Origin: Lineus longissimus | Taxonomy: Eukaryota; Nemertea; Pilidiophora; Heteronemertea; Lineidae | DNA: 64,000 nucleotides | Assembly (NCBI RefSeq): GCF_910592395.1 | Contig: NC_088308.1 | Location: 22,955,501 to 23,019,500 of the forward strand | Direction: 5' to 3' | Shown here: one piece after another, positions 22,110 through 33,639 of the stretch | Layout: every line of letters begins with the position of its first letter | Position numbering within the stretch: the first letter of the stretch is position 1 | The notes under the pieces: model-generated | What the model was told of the DNA's origin: nothing | Databases searched by the model: none | Seen by the model: only the letters and a program-made list of their open reading frames with translations | Position numbers and translations under genes: made by a program

Positions 22110-23150
22110 TTACGTTTGTTTCGCGCATAAGTTTGACTCTCGGACTATTTCGCTTGCTTTCGAATAATAGCCAAACCGATCCGGTTTAAGTGCGTGGGCA
22201 GCTATTACGGTGAGATACTTGCACTGGTTCGCTGATACTGCATCGGAAAATGAAGCTGGATTCCTGAAAAATCTATCATTTACACCTTCCGGGACAACGC
22301 CAAGATACTTAGCACACATACCCATGAAAACATCCTCGAAAGGAAAGTTTCTTTTCACCTGGAAGTATCCAGGGGCTTTAAAGGATGCATCATGAATATC
22401 CTTCACAACCTTCATAGAAAAGAGCACGGCAAATCCTAAATTGTACGGTGGATAGGTTGCATTCTTGTATGCCTCGTGGCTAATGTACCACTTGTTACCC
22501 TTGTTCCTGTGGGCAGGGTTGGCGCTCATGCGGAAACCTTGATAAAGTTTTACCTCATCTGAAACCTTTAGAGTGTCCAAGTGATCCACAGTATTCTTTG
22601 GGTAAACGAACACGTCATCATCTACCTTCAAGACAAACCGAGCAACAGGGCATTCCTTCATAGCCCACTTGAATCCATTAAGGTTTTTCAACGTTAAATT
22701 AAAATACCCGTCATCGATTTCGCTTTGGATGATATCATTGTGTGTCTTACTCTCAGACAGTAATTCGCGCTGTTTATTGTAGTGAAGTGCTTTACCCATG
22801 TAGAACATCACCTTTATGGAATATCCTTTGTGAGATGTGATGTTACCCCAAGTCGACCTCACGAGGTGTCTCCTGTAGTGATTCGTGACCGGACTCCCCA
22901 CCAATATCAGCAGAAAAACTGACGTAGACTCGGGACAAGGAGAAACAGGCTTCACAGTCCACTCCGCATATGCGTCCATTGGGGCTGTTGCTTCTTCACC
23001 CTTTGACCCTCCTTCACTTCTCAGACGTATAACCGTCTCAGTTACATTCTTGGATCTCCGACTGTAATCCTTGGTTCTCTTTGAAAGGTTCAACAACAGA
23101 AACGCAGACAGCAGGATAACACCCACAAAAACTAGGCGAGCCCTTGTCAT
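22110..23150 (-). CDS. Beta-1,3-galactosyltransferase-like enzyme, copy D (GT31)
   Basis: A single coding exon gives 346 residues, the same length as copy B and its unit 2 partner. The ATG (MTRARLVFVG), signal anchor, VRSTWGN (97-103), DDD (177-179) and EDVFMG are all present. It differs from B by scattered substitutions, for example LHYNKQ for LNYNKQ and FNLTLKN for YNLTLKN, several near the C-terminus. The splice acceptor 64 bp upstream of the ATG is conserved. Nothing suggests loss of function. Confidence 0.9.
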   Translation of the reverse strand: MTRARLVFVGVILLSAFLLLNLSKRTKDYSRRSKNVTETVIRLRSEGGSKGEEATAPMDAYAEWTVKPVSPCPESTSVFLLILVGSPVTNHYRRHLVRSTWGNITSHKGYSIKVMFYMGKALHYNKQRELLSESKTHNDIIQSEIDDGYFNLTLKNLNGFKWAMKECPVARFVLKVDDDVFVYPKNTVDHLDTLKVSDEVKLYQGFRMSANPAHRNKGNKWYISHEAYKNATYPPYNLGFAVLFSMKVVKDIHDASFKAPGYFQVKRNFPFEDVFMGMCAKYLGVVPEGVNDRFFRNPASFSDAVSANQCKYLTVIAAHALKPDRFGYYSKASEIVRESNLCAKQT

Positions 23151-24189
23151 GATTCTGAATGAAGACTTCTTGGTCTGGCTTGTGTCTAGCTCGCTCTTTT
23201 AAGAATCTTGAAACCTGAAAAAGAATTTGATGAGCTGATGTAAACATGTGAGTGTATACATATATATTGACCATTTCGTTAGCAGTGAGTGCCTGTGGTG
23301 TTTAATGGTATTAGGCTAAGGTCAATTACGTTGGCTTATTTGGCCAATGCGTTCTTGTAATCCATCTTTCCATTTCGAAGGTCAACAAAAAGTTCATGCT
23401 ACAGATACCCACATTTTGCCAAAGTGAGTTACGCCCCTGCCCTGTTAAATCTGTGAAGAAATAAAGGTTGTTCCTACTATACCGTCGGATTGAGTTTTTC
23501 TTTCTTGTAAGAGGGTCAAGAAGGGTGTTCTCAACGTCCTTAGAGAAACTTGTCTCATGTTGGTAAGTCCGGTAAATGTGCTATCAATGGTGAATTTTGT
23601 CTACATGCTGACTAAAAAAATCATGATTATACCTGTTTGACAATCCCTACTCTTGGCACAGTCGTCAATGGTATAAAGGGTATAATAGTTTGTAATCTTG
23701 AACAAAAAAGCAGGCGCAACGTTCCGTATACGACCGGGCACGCAAGGAGGCCTTAAACTCATTCGGCCACAAATTACATTGTGTAGCCCTAATTTGCTTT
23801 AGCCACTGATCCTTCGGATTAAAGGGTCTTTATCCCCAATTCAAATATTTCACAAATTAAAGTGCATTGTGGTAAAGGAAAGGACATAACTAATCATTTT
23901 AATCATTGCTGTATTCCACGGAATGATGAGGTTCATTTTTAGCTCCGGTACATATAGGTTCTGAGGGAAAACATGGTCGACATAAACACACTGTCATTTC
24001 GAAAGAGCGGGCTACGTGAGATTCACGATGTCAAACTTTCACGGCACTTCCACTTTCCACCCATATGTAATGTTATGAGAGATATGCGGAAGCAGCTACG
24101 TCACTCTGGAGTTTTTTTGTACCGTTTATGCATGTAACTGACAAAGAATATGAGTCCACTGGATTCAATTGGCAATCGATCTTGGTCGG
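23151..24189. other. Unit 2 intergenic region between copies E and D
   Basis: This is the counterpart of 15462-16510. It is presumed to hold the promoter and 5' UTR exon of copy D. There is no coding evidence. Confidence 0.4.
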
Positions 24190-25253
24190 TCAAACACACC
24201 TATTTGCGCTTCCAATTTTCTCACCAGCTTCCAAATAGTAATAAAACATTATACTCTCCACACCATACGCGGCTATCGATTGTACAAACTGACATTCGTC
24301 TTTCTTGAGGTTTCCCTCAAATGAGCTAGGATCGTGGTAGAATCTGGTATACTGAAACGTAGGGTTAATACCAAGGTATTTGGCACATATGCCAATGAAA
24401 ACGTCATCGAAAGGGAAGTCTCTATTCAATTGAAAGTGCCCTTGAACCTTAAATGAAGCGGCATGTATATCATTAACAACTTTCATTGAGAAAAGTGATG
24501 CGAATCCCAAAATGTAGGGTGGATACGTGTCGTTTTTGTAGGCCTCATAGCTTATATACCACTTTCCACCCTCGTTCCTGAAGGCGGGACTTTTACTCAC
24601 GCCATAACCCTGATACAACGTAGACTCATCCTCAGGTGTCAAATATTTCAAGTAGTCGACAGCGTTCCTTACGTTGACAAACACGTCATCATCAACTTTC
24701 AAAACGAAACGAGCTACAGCACACTCCGAACCTGCCCACTGAAATGCTGCTAATGTCCTCAACGTTAAACGATCATCAGCGACTTCACTTTGGAAAATAT
24801 CGTTATGGGAAATACTTTCAGACATGAGCTCTCTTTGCTGACTAGAATTCCGTGGCTTGCCCATGTAGAAAAGCACCTTGATCGTGTAACCTTTGTGTGA
24901 TTTGACAGCGCCCCAGCTTAAGCGGACGACGCTTCTTATGTGATGATTCTTTGGGGGACTCGCGACTAACACCAAGAGGAAAGTAGAGGAGCCTCCGCAA
25001 GGCATAGCGGACTTTATTGTGTCCGTATTTAGCTCCAAACCCGATGCCATCACGGGAGCTTTAAGAGTAGCAGATGCTTTGGCGTAACGGAGCAACTCCG
25101 ATCCTCCCTTTTCTCCCAGTCCAAGACGCATGAACTCACCGGTTACATCCTGGTATATGCCACTGTTCTTCTGGGTCTTCTTTGAGAGATTATACAACAG
25201 AAACAAGGATAACTGTAGCAGGACAACTGTCACTATAGACGAGCGCTTGCCAT
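24190..25253 (-). pseudogene. Beta-1,3-galactosyltransferase-like copy E, start-proximal frameshift
   Basis: It is the unit 2 partner of copy C and almost identical to it. Four bases (GTTT in the coding sense) present after the sixth codon of C are missing near 25236. Reading from the ATG at 25253 therefore gives only MASARL and a TAG. The remainder, including anchor core, VRLSWG, KVDDDVFVN and FDDVFIGICAKYLG, stays open to the normal stop, but that frame has no ATG until the stem region (MRLGLGEKG), and going upstream it meets a stop without any ATG. Translation from that internal ATG would give a protein without its Golgi anchor. The intact body suggests a recent lesion, an unseen upstream coding exon, a non-AUG start, or an assembly indel. 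I call it a probable pseudogene with that reserve. Confidence 0.7.
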
Positions 25254-27952
25254 GTTTCTGAAGGAAGACGTCTGGGTTTGGGTGGTGTCTATTTCCCTTC
25301 CTACCGACCGATTTCTCAAAAATCCTGAAACATCAAAGGATACAATGTTCTTCACACGTCTGGGTGCAGAGATTTTCATGGCATATTTTCATTAGAAGTG
25401 AAGCTTTAAGAAGGCACCGTCATAAGAACATGAACAAACAATATTTTTTGAGAGTGGCATTGCAGACCTCACAGAAACATGCCACACGAGACCCGGCCTG
25501 AGACTACCCGGTGAAACTACATGGCGTCTGTTCCTGATTAATAAGTCGAATAAAGTTATTCTTACCGTTAGATGTAAAAGTTTTCTGCCTGATGTGAAGG
25601 TCAAATCGTTTTTACCGACCCGAGAGAAACTTCTGTGATGTTAAGAAGTCCAATACAAGTCGTGTACAACCAACTACATGTATAGGAAACCTCCCACAAT
25701 ACCCTTGGTCCCTATGCAAGCAAGTCACAGGCCTGATCATTGACCTCTTAGGATTCACCAAGGTGATGTGTTTTTGCCTGTTGCGCACATATAACTACTA
25801 TTATCTTGTCACCACGTACTGGTCATGGTCTTTACTTGTATACAAAGGGGCCAAAATGTTACATCAATGTTGGCTTCCATTGACCCATGATAATGGTATT
25901 TAGTATGTAATTCATCAAGCATGCAGGCGCAAAGTTCCATAAATGGTATACGAAAGGCACGGGAAGGCGTGTGTGAAACAGTAGCACCAAAACTGACTAA
26001 ACAGCGTCCATATACACAGTAGTGTATACATGTAATTCGTTGATGATGATAGCCCCTTTTGTTGAAAAAAACCAACAAACTGACAAACATTTTCATCGCA
26101 AATCACAATGTGTTTATTCCTCCATCATATTCAACAGAGATGTTATTGACATCGATACACAATTCGGTCTCATACAGGCAGTAAAATGAGGATGTTGGTT
26201 CCTGAAAATTTTTCTACAAGGTAAATTTTCGCCCCGTTATACCCAGGATCTTTGACCAATATCACTGTCGAAGTGTTCTCACCTCAAAATCTAGCCAGCG
26301 GCATTCTATGGGGCTATTTTCGATATCAAACACACAGTCACGAAAAGGAAGCGTGACAAATTACCCAGTTTGCTGCTACTTAAATTCTCTAGAACACGAT
26401 CCTCTATCGGCGTATATGTACCGTTTATTCCCAATATATGTTTTGGTGGCCAGATAAAAATATGATAATATTCCAAAAACATGTTAAATAAAGAACGAGT
26501 CTGTATCTATATATTAATGTGACTCTTGCTTTATGTACACGAGGGATTATAGCATGGCATAAGAAATTACAAAACTAAGTAAGAAATTTAACATGATATA
26601 CTATGAGTGAAAACTACACTGACGTAAATTCTACTATACCTTGTGCTCGTTTAAGGAACAATAACCTCTTATAAAAGCAATATTTTCCAAGACTTTTTAC
26701 GGGCATACTACATGTACATGTACATGCCAGTCTTTTTAGCTTTCTTACAGAACCAAACATCTATAGGAGTTCTGTAAAAAAACATTTTTTAGAAAACTTT
26801 AAGGTATCCCTATGGTACTTGAAACTCCCATCATGGATAACATTTATTTCTAGAGTGCAGCTTGCATCAGTGTGTTGTAGAAGCAGCAAAGCCCCTATAC
26901 GTTGGTAGCTATTCAATTATTTCGGAAAACTGTTTAGAAGTCAAAAGAGTTGCAATCACTGACTAACCAGCAATAACAGTAAAGGCCTTATTCCACAAGG
27001 GCGTGGTTGGCCGGTAGAGGAACTATGTATCATCGAGAACGCTGATCGCATCATCGGTATATTTATAATGACAAAATGATTAGTAGCAATGTTTTGTCTT
27101 TTGTCTCACTCTTGTAATCGGGCCTTTCTTTGAAGTGCAACGTTGTAACGTGAAATGTTCCCAAAACTCTTGACTAAATAATTCGGGACTACTTTTCACA
27201 AAGGAAAGAAGTTGGTACCAGTATAATGGCCGTTACTTTCAAACATATACTTGACGCCCGGTCTTTTTTGCAATAAATACCAGTGTTTTAGTACTGCTAC
27301 ACACACTACGCTCGTTAACACATCACATAGTCATACAGTTACGTAAGATGAAGCTGTACCATGTAGCAAGCTGCGAAATATTGGTGAAAATTACAAAAAT
27401 ATTCATTAAAAGGCAGTAATCATCTTGGCCAACCTACGGCATCAAAAGTAGATAAGCATAAACGATCAACTTGCGTGAGTGGTTCTTCATGCCAAATGTT
27501 CTCATCCCCTAACACCGGTTTGACTGGTCAAAACTTTCTCTATGATAAGATTTACAAAGGTTTGGGTTTATAGTCTGATATCAACAACAGTAGAGGTTAC
27601 ACTAGAACCTTAGTGACAAATATTAAGTTAACGTCGAAATTCCACGCCGATTAATTGGCGGAGTGCGTCAATCCAAAAGTCTGAGCCTTCACAAGAAGAA
27701 GGTATACCGACGCACAACACCGATAGATCGGCATGCGAAATTCCGTTCATGCTTTTCCTCTACACGCACAGCATCGTTTGGTTAGATTCCGCCCTGAAAG
27801 ATGGCTCAACATTCTCATTTTTTTCTAAAATACGAGAAATAAAATTGACCCGGTTCCCACATGTTCATTGTGGTCGATTTAAAAAGAAAAGGCCCGGAGT
27901 AAAGGTTATCATCATAGCATTACAATACCGATCTGGAGGTTGTACGAAGACT
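25254..27952. other. Unit 2 region upstream of copy E
   Basis: This is the counterpart of 17579-20316, very close in sequence. No gene is seen. The splice acceptor at 25325-25327 matches the copy C 5' UTR acceptor. Confidence 0.45.
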
Positions 27953-28361
27953 TAAAAAAAGCTGCTGAACTTTAAAAAGCTTTCTTAGTTCCCTTGTTCA
28001 AGACAAGGCCGTGGAGTCAGTCTATAGTGACAATCACCAAGCTCAAGCAACTCTTACATCAGTACGTTTCTTGTGGAATGCATAATCTTTGAGGTAAACC
28101 ATGTTTTAAAAGCTGTCTCTGAATGTTGGTTGGGAGCAAGAACCAATTTCAAGACTTTGCCAAATTTGTAGCTAGGTCATTTTGTTAAAGCTTAAAAGCT
28201 AATGATGCGAAAGTACTGACAACCTATGAAGCTTGTTGAAGAAGATGACCCTTGCACAGAGAAGCTCCATTGCCGGACGATTAAGGTCGAAAGTCATCTT
28301 CTCAATAAAAGGAACGCTGGCCAGTGAGTGCCCTGTAAGGTGTGGGCGTTCTGTCAGTGCT

Positions 28362-28594
28362 GGTGATATGGTTATGGAGACAAACGCACCAAATGGTGAT
28401 ATAGTTATGGAGACAATGGCACCCCATGGTGATATGGTTATGGATGACAATTGCACCCCACTGAAGATATGGTTATGGAGACAATCGCACCAATTGGTGA
28501 TATAGTTATGGAGACAATCACACCCCATGAAGATACGGTTATGGAGACAATCGCACCTCATGATGACATGTTAATGGAAAAAATCCCACCTCAC
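28362..28594 (+). repeat. 33-bp minisatellite, seven copies (11-codon period)
   Basis: Head-to-tail copies start at 28362, 28395, 28428, 28463, 28496, 28529 and 28562. Six are exactly 33 bp; the third is 35 bp. The consensus runs GGTGATATGGTTATGGAGAC then AATCGCACCCCAT. On the plus strand each copy reads about GDMVMETIAPH, but the 2-bp insertion in copy three moves the repeat to another frame, so one continuous protein is not made unless spliced. There are no spacers between copies. It lies about 400 bp beyond the end of the tandem duplication. Confidence 0.85.
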
Positions 28595-28736
28595 CAACCA
28601 CATAGACGATTCCTCCACGTGGAATCTCCATGTCGCGCCCCTTTCCAGTGTTATGCAGTCCGCGACCAAACCACCCAACTATCTACATTCAGACTGGCAA
28701 AGGTTTACACAAAATCTTTTCAATGAGAACATTCAG

Positions 28737-30549
28737 CTAAATGTATTTATTGTGTGTAAGGGTCTTAACCATATTTTTCATTAGTCTATATCGTTGCACT
28801 GGAATGAAACGTTTAGAGGCCTCATAATCACGTTCTAAATGTTCAATTAAGTCCTCCATCATTGATATTTTCCGTTTGCATTCCTTTATTTGCTCTTGTA
28901 AATCTTCGTTCTCTTTTGATAATTCTGAAGATGACATATCTGAAAAGAGAGTAGAAATTGGTGAAAATGACCGAAAAGCAAAATGCGAGATAAAGGCATG
29001 CAGAGCATACAGTGTATATATGAAGACATATATTATAAATTTACCAAAAAGAGACACCCGGCATTTAATCTGTATTTAATCTGAATTTAATCTGTATCTT
29101 CGTTTCGTTGGCCTATATTACTTTGATTGGAACTGTATAGTGCAGACGAAGAACTCGAAAATCGTTTGCCAGTACCAATGAAGGTTAGCCTGAAAGACAT
29201 CAGTTCTCATGAGACTGGACTGGCAACATACCTGCGGCACTAAATCAACGCTGATCCTTTACCTCAAAGAAACCAGAGGATATCGATCAAAGAAATCAAA
29301 TTAGGGAAAGAAAGCTTTGTAAGGTTGTTATTTAAATCACGGTGACCACACGCGCTTAGATATCCTAATCTTGTTCCGTTTCTATAGGCATTGAGGCAAA
29401 TACGACAGGAGATGATGAAACCTCTGCCAAAGATTTTAGGAAGGAAGAATCTATCATAAATTAATCTGAATCTGGCTCTAGTCAATGCCCTCAAGCGTGT
29501 GTTCAAATGACAGGTTATGCTCAGTTTGATCAATGGATTTGAACACCTAGTAAGTTCTCATGTCGAATGTAACCCATTGTCAGCTAAGAACTGGCAGTAT
29601 TCTGAACAGGTGATTTAATTTATCGGGCAATTTTTCACTACACATCACAGACCTTCCTCTACTAACCAATTGAGTTACCACTTCACCAAATTTATCATGC
29701 GGAGACACCAAAGGACGTTTCTGTCTGGGGATGGTTATTAACACCACTTCGAATTCCCTATCATGCAAACAATGGTTTATTAAGATAGATGAGTACAGGA
29801 AGATACGAAGCCGTTTGAGTGATTTATACTGCTGTGGATCTCAACTGACATTTCTTGAACCCTCACAAGTCTTCGATTTTGGAAGCCTTCAATTATGGAA
29901 TTTGATAGCAGCCTAATAGGGAGCACGTTTGAAAGATAGCCCGATTTCTGGGTCTTCAATCTGTAGTTGAATGAAGAAGGTTGTTGGGGTGCTCTGGCTC
30001 TAAACAATATCTCTGCTTTGGTGAACTCTATGTATAATAAAGTGTCTACGTGGATATGCTAGCCAGTTACAAGGACTTCGGAAGTACTGTTTCCTAAAAG
30101 ACCGAAATACGGAAGTAACTTGCGTATCACATGTGCTTATAGGCTACCGTATATCCTCTAAAGGTCTGAGCCTGACATGACACAGTTCACTAGATCAGAT
30201 TCAAGGAAAGACGAGCCAAGGAAGGACTCATACTAACCATAATACTTCTCCTCCCGTTTCCTCATTTCTTCTTTTTGCCTAGCATATTCCTTACAGCTGG
30301 TCACCAGGCCACTCTTGCCGTCTTGTTCAGCCTGGTTTGACAGCTTCAAATGAACAACAGTCCTTTTGATCATTCCCTTTAATATTCCATAACGACGTAC
30401 AAAGTCATAGTCCTTACTTTCCTCATATTCTCGCTCGAGTTGGTCTATAACTCCTTTTAACTTTTTGTAATCCTGATTTATACCGTTATATTCTTCTGCG
30501 AGGGTTTCGTTTTCCTTTTTCACCTCATCTTTTGACTTGAAGTCTGGAC
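28737..30549 (-). CDS. Coiled-coil protein with two homologous exons (unrecognised family)
   Basis: Exon a (30549-30238) follows acceptor TATGCTTGCAG and ends at donor GTTAGT. Exon b (28939-28737) follows acceptor CTCTTTTCAG and ends in TAG. Both acceptors are in phase 1, and the donor of exon a leaves one base that completes a GAT codon with exon b, so the join is in frame. The exons are homologous: KKENETLAEE, IDQLEREYEESKDYDFVRRY and LKGMIKRTVVH in a match SKENEDLQEQ, IEHLERDYEASKRFIPVQRY and MKNMVKTLTH in b. Both predict strongly charged coiled coil without signal peptide or membrane segment. If the donor is not used, exon a ends two codons later at a TAG and the two exons would be neighbouring paralogs. 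The 5' end is not certain. I do not recognise the family. Confidence 0.6.
29080..30230. other. Intron or spacer between the two coiled-coil exons
   Basis: No repeat or further coiled-coil exon is found here on either strand. Short minus frames at 29264 and 29580 lack paired splice sites. Confidence 0.35.
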
Positions 30550-31585
30550 CTGCAAGCATATGGAAGGACCGTTATGTCATTATAACGCATCTAAAAAGCA
30601 GATGGTCATTTAATACAAAACACCTGAGAATGAAGATGAAATTATTACGGAGCATTATAAATATAAGATTATTGGCAACTACATTGTAATTGAATAAAAA
30701 GTTCGCTGGACAATTTGATTACGACAATTTCAATTGCAAGAGGAACATCAGACGAGTCCGTCAGCCACACCCACTTGACCACGTGATAGCAACTCAGATT
30801 CCTAATGTGCTTGATGAAAAAAAATGTTAAAAACTTATCTAATTACAACTTGCACACATCAGTGACATCAACATGCATAAAAACATGCCCAACAGAAAAG
30901 ATGGGATGCAGCAAACATGAAGCAGTATCATGAATTAATCAAATCGTACCATTTTGTTGGACTCTGTCGTCGGGGTTTGCACACAACTACCCAACATGCC
31001 CTATATAACCATGGAAGGGGCTTGTAGCCCATACATTTATTTACGTTTGTTTATGCAAAATGATCGAATTGCGTTTGCAGTGTAACCAGTTTACCACCAC
31101 GAAGATGAAAAAGCTTCGTATTTGCTGATACGGAACAGATTTGATTGTCTCGCTAACAAGCCTGGTGAGCTCCCTCCGGGGAAGAGATGCGAATGTGAAT
31201 ATCTTATGGGGCACCCGGGGAGGGTGTGAACAATACAATACAAATGCATGACCGCCTAATATGCCACTGAGTCTGGCAGATGATGAACCAGTTTACGTGT
31301 GACGAGCCTTTTTCTCTGGAAACCAAGCCCGATGTTGATCGGGAGGAAAATTCTCCAGGTAGGATGGAACTGCTACTAAACCAAAAGATAATGGTACCAT
31401 ATATGAAAGATTGTACTGCCACATCCAAAGGTTAATGGTAGCACCTATGATACATAACAGTTCAAAGGCATATATTAGTAACGTATCGCATTATTTTAAT
31501 AAGCAAGTGAACTACTTGGTTTGGAAAATATTGGTGCAGTAATTGTACATTTGGTAAACATGTCGATAAAAAGTAATTTTCAGCA

Positions 31586-31703
31586 CGAAAACCACTAGTT
31601 GATCGGGATGCAAGAACTATAGCCCGCTTGGCGCAAAATGCCCCCACCACTGTGAGATTGGCTAATATATCACTGGTAGAAGAGGCCACAAATAAAGAAA
31701 GCT
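31586..31703 (+). mobile_element. Possible Tc1/mariner-like transposase fragment (decayed)
   Basis: After TAATTTTCAG the plus strand reads RKPLVDRDARTIARLAQNAP and then TTVRLANISLVEEA to a TGA. The pattern K/RP..DRD.R.I.RL..N..TT.R.LA resembles the helix-turn-helix region of Tc1-type transposases. A related short stretch (KPDVDREENSPG) lies at about 31321-31356. No catalytic domain or terminal inverted repeats are visible, so it would be only a relic. The complementary strand is also open, so this is tentative. Confidence 0.3.
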
Positions 31704-33595
31704 GATGTTTATTGGAGATAAATGCAAATTATCCTGTCTGACCAGACCGTAAATTACTTGGAGATGTCTGGAGTACAGATTAGCACTTCACCACATTCTC
31801 AACAAAATGGTCAAAAAGCAAATGAACCATACGTTTAGCCAACACCACTTACCCCGTCTACTTTGCCATGGGCTATGGCTACTTAGTCTGCTAAAGGCTC
31901 ATACACCGGATTCAAAAGATACGGCACTTTATCAAATACATGTAGACTTGAATAGTGAAAGGCGCCGTTGGAAAAGACAATTCAAACAGAAACTTTACAC
32001 AAATGTCTTCTTTAAACAAAATGACATTTTAAAGTTGAAATTCCACGAAGCGTTATAACGATCCATGACATCATATGTTTGAATATAAGGACATAAGCAC
32101 TTCGCGATATTAATTTGCCTTTTATTGGACTGATATCAATCTATAGACTGTCATCGTCATAAGAAAGCAATATAGTTTAATAGAACTACATGTTGGAAAT
32201 GCAATACGGAACAGAAATCAATATGGGTGGCTATGTAAGGGCGCCTATTACTAACTTAATAAATTGTGTATATAACAGCTCAGCAGTCGAGGTGAAATCT
32301 GGAAGGTTATCAAATAATCATGTATACGTATTGGTCCTGATCATTCGCTCCGTCAGTCAAATCGAAATCGGAAATATTTATGACCTTTAGATCCAATAAA
32401 TGAAAGTGAATCTACAATGTATGTAGAGTAACAAGGATCTGGCGAATACAGTGAAGTGGGCTGGACTCCGTCAACTCAGTAAACTGATAATCAGAGTTAT
32501 AGTTTCTGCCCTCGAATGAAGGACTGGTGAGGTGCTAATGCTATCTTCTTGACTTATTTTAATTTGCCTGGAGTACAAAGTGGATGACTTATATAATATC
32601 TGATTTTTAGGTTGGACTCATCGCAAGTGAGTGTTGAAGGGCACACGTATAAAAACGACACACGCACTCGACAAAAAGGAAAAAAATACTTAAAATCCCG
32701 AGTATCTTGTCGTTTCTATTGATGGATTGGTCTTCACTGGAACCGATTCGCAATTGTCCATTCACAAATATTGGCCTTATTCTCATCGTTAGGTTACCAT
32801 ATTCATTAGATATCGTTTTAAGGATTAAGTGAGTAAATCAGATCAAACCATTTGCTCGTGTTTCGACATAATGATGGTTCGTGTCATCGCCCGCAAATCA
32901 TTAGGACAAGGAGAGCTGGTTTGATTCCCTTCTTTGGTTAATACAGCTAATAATGTTAAACCAACGACCAGCTATCAGTTGCTATCAGTTGCTAGGCTGC
33001 GGCATGTCATCTTTCTGTTGTATGTCATGTCTTCCACAACCTATCACGAACTGCAGCAAACCTTAATTACGGAAGTTGTCTCAGCATCCTTTTTTTTCTC
33101 CTTAGAAGATCGCAATCTTTTTTTTGAGGCGAGAAACCCCCCACCTGATAGGGAAAACGATATCAGCAATAGCCATGCCATCAGGGATGTACATGTGCCT
33201 TTCCATAGGCAGGGAAAAGAACGATAAAAAAAGTTCATCGTTTCCCCTTCCGCAAATCTAGTTTTCCATTATTAAAAACTGGGATACACGTTGTCAGCTC
33301 ATAACGATTTAAGAACAACTACTTACAGGCGCAGCAACATATGAACGAACCACACGCCTTGACCCACACGCGTTATCCTTGGAGAAATGGATCTTCAGGC
33401 CGAATCACAATTATATGCATTTTATAAGGGGTCTAGCGAAAAAAAGTTCCACCAGGGAACTACTTTCTCTACCACTGTGGCAATTTTTAAACTGAGATGA
33501 GAGCGCATAAATATACATCCTGTAACTTAATTCTGCCGGGCAGTGTTGATAGCGGGAGCCAGGGCGACTTTGCTTGCATGAATAATCCAACATAC

Positions 33596-33636
33596 CAGCA
33601 AAAGAAAAGTCTTCTGTATCGTAATCGTTTCTGGCT
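33596..33636 (-). CDS. Possible additional 5' exon of the coiled-coil gene
   Basis: A 41-bp stretch lies between an acceptor (CATTTAGCAG) and donor GTATGT. It reads ARNDYDTEDFSFA and ends in phase 1, the phase needed to join exon a at 30549 and give a glycine codon. It begins in phase 2, so an earlier exon would be needed. Evidence is only splice-site quality and phase. Confidence 0.3.
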
Positions 33637-33639
33637 CTG

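Larger units (their letters stand above)
20315..27952. repeat. Tandem segmental duplication, unit 2 (carries galactosyltransferases D and E)
   Basis: This is the second copy of the 12474-20316 segment in direct orientation, about 7.64 kb long. It lacks the 158-bp element and the 46-bp hairpin arm of unit 1 and has about 15 extra bases near 27661. After GAAGACT at 27952 the similarity stops in an A-run. Confidence 0.92.

Noticed and set aside
28199-28594. CRISPR-like array or a coding repeat on the minus strand
   Set aside because: Copies are directly adjacent without spacers, the genome is animal, and the minus frame is a shadow of a minisatellite.
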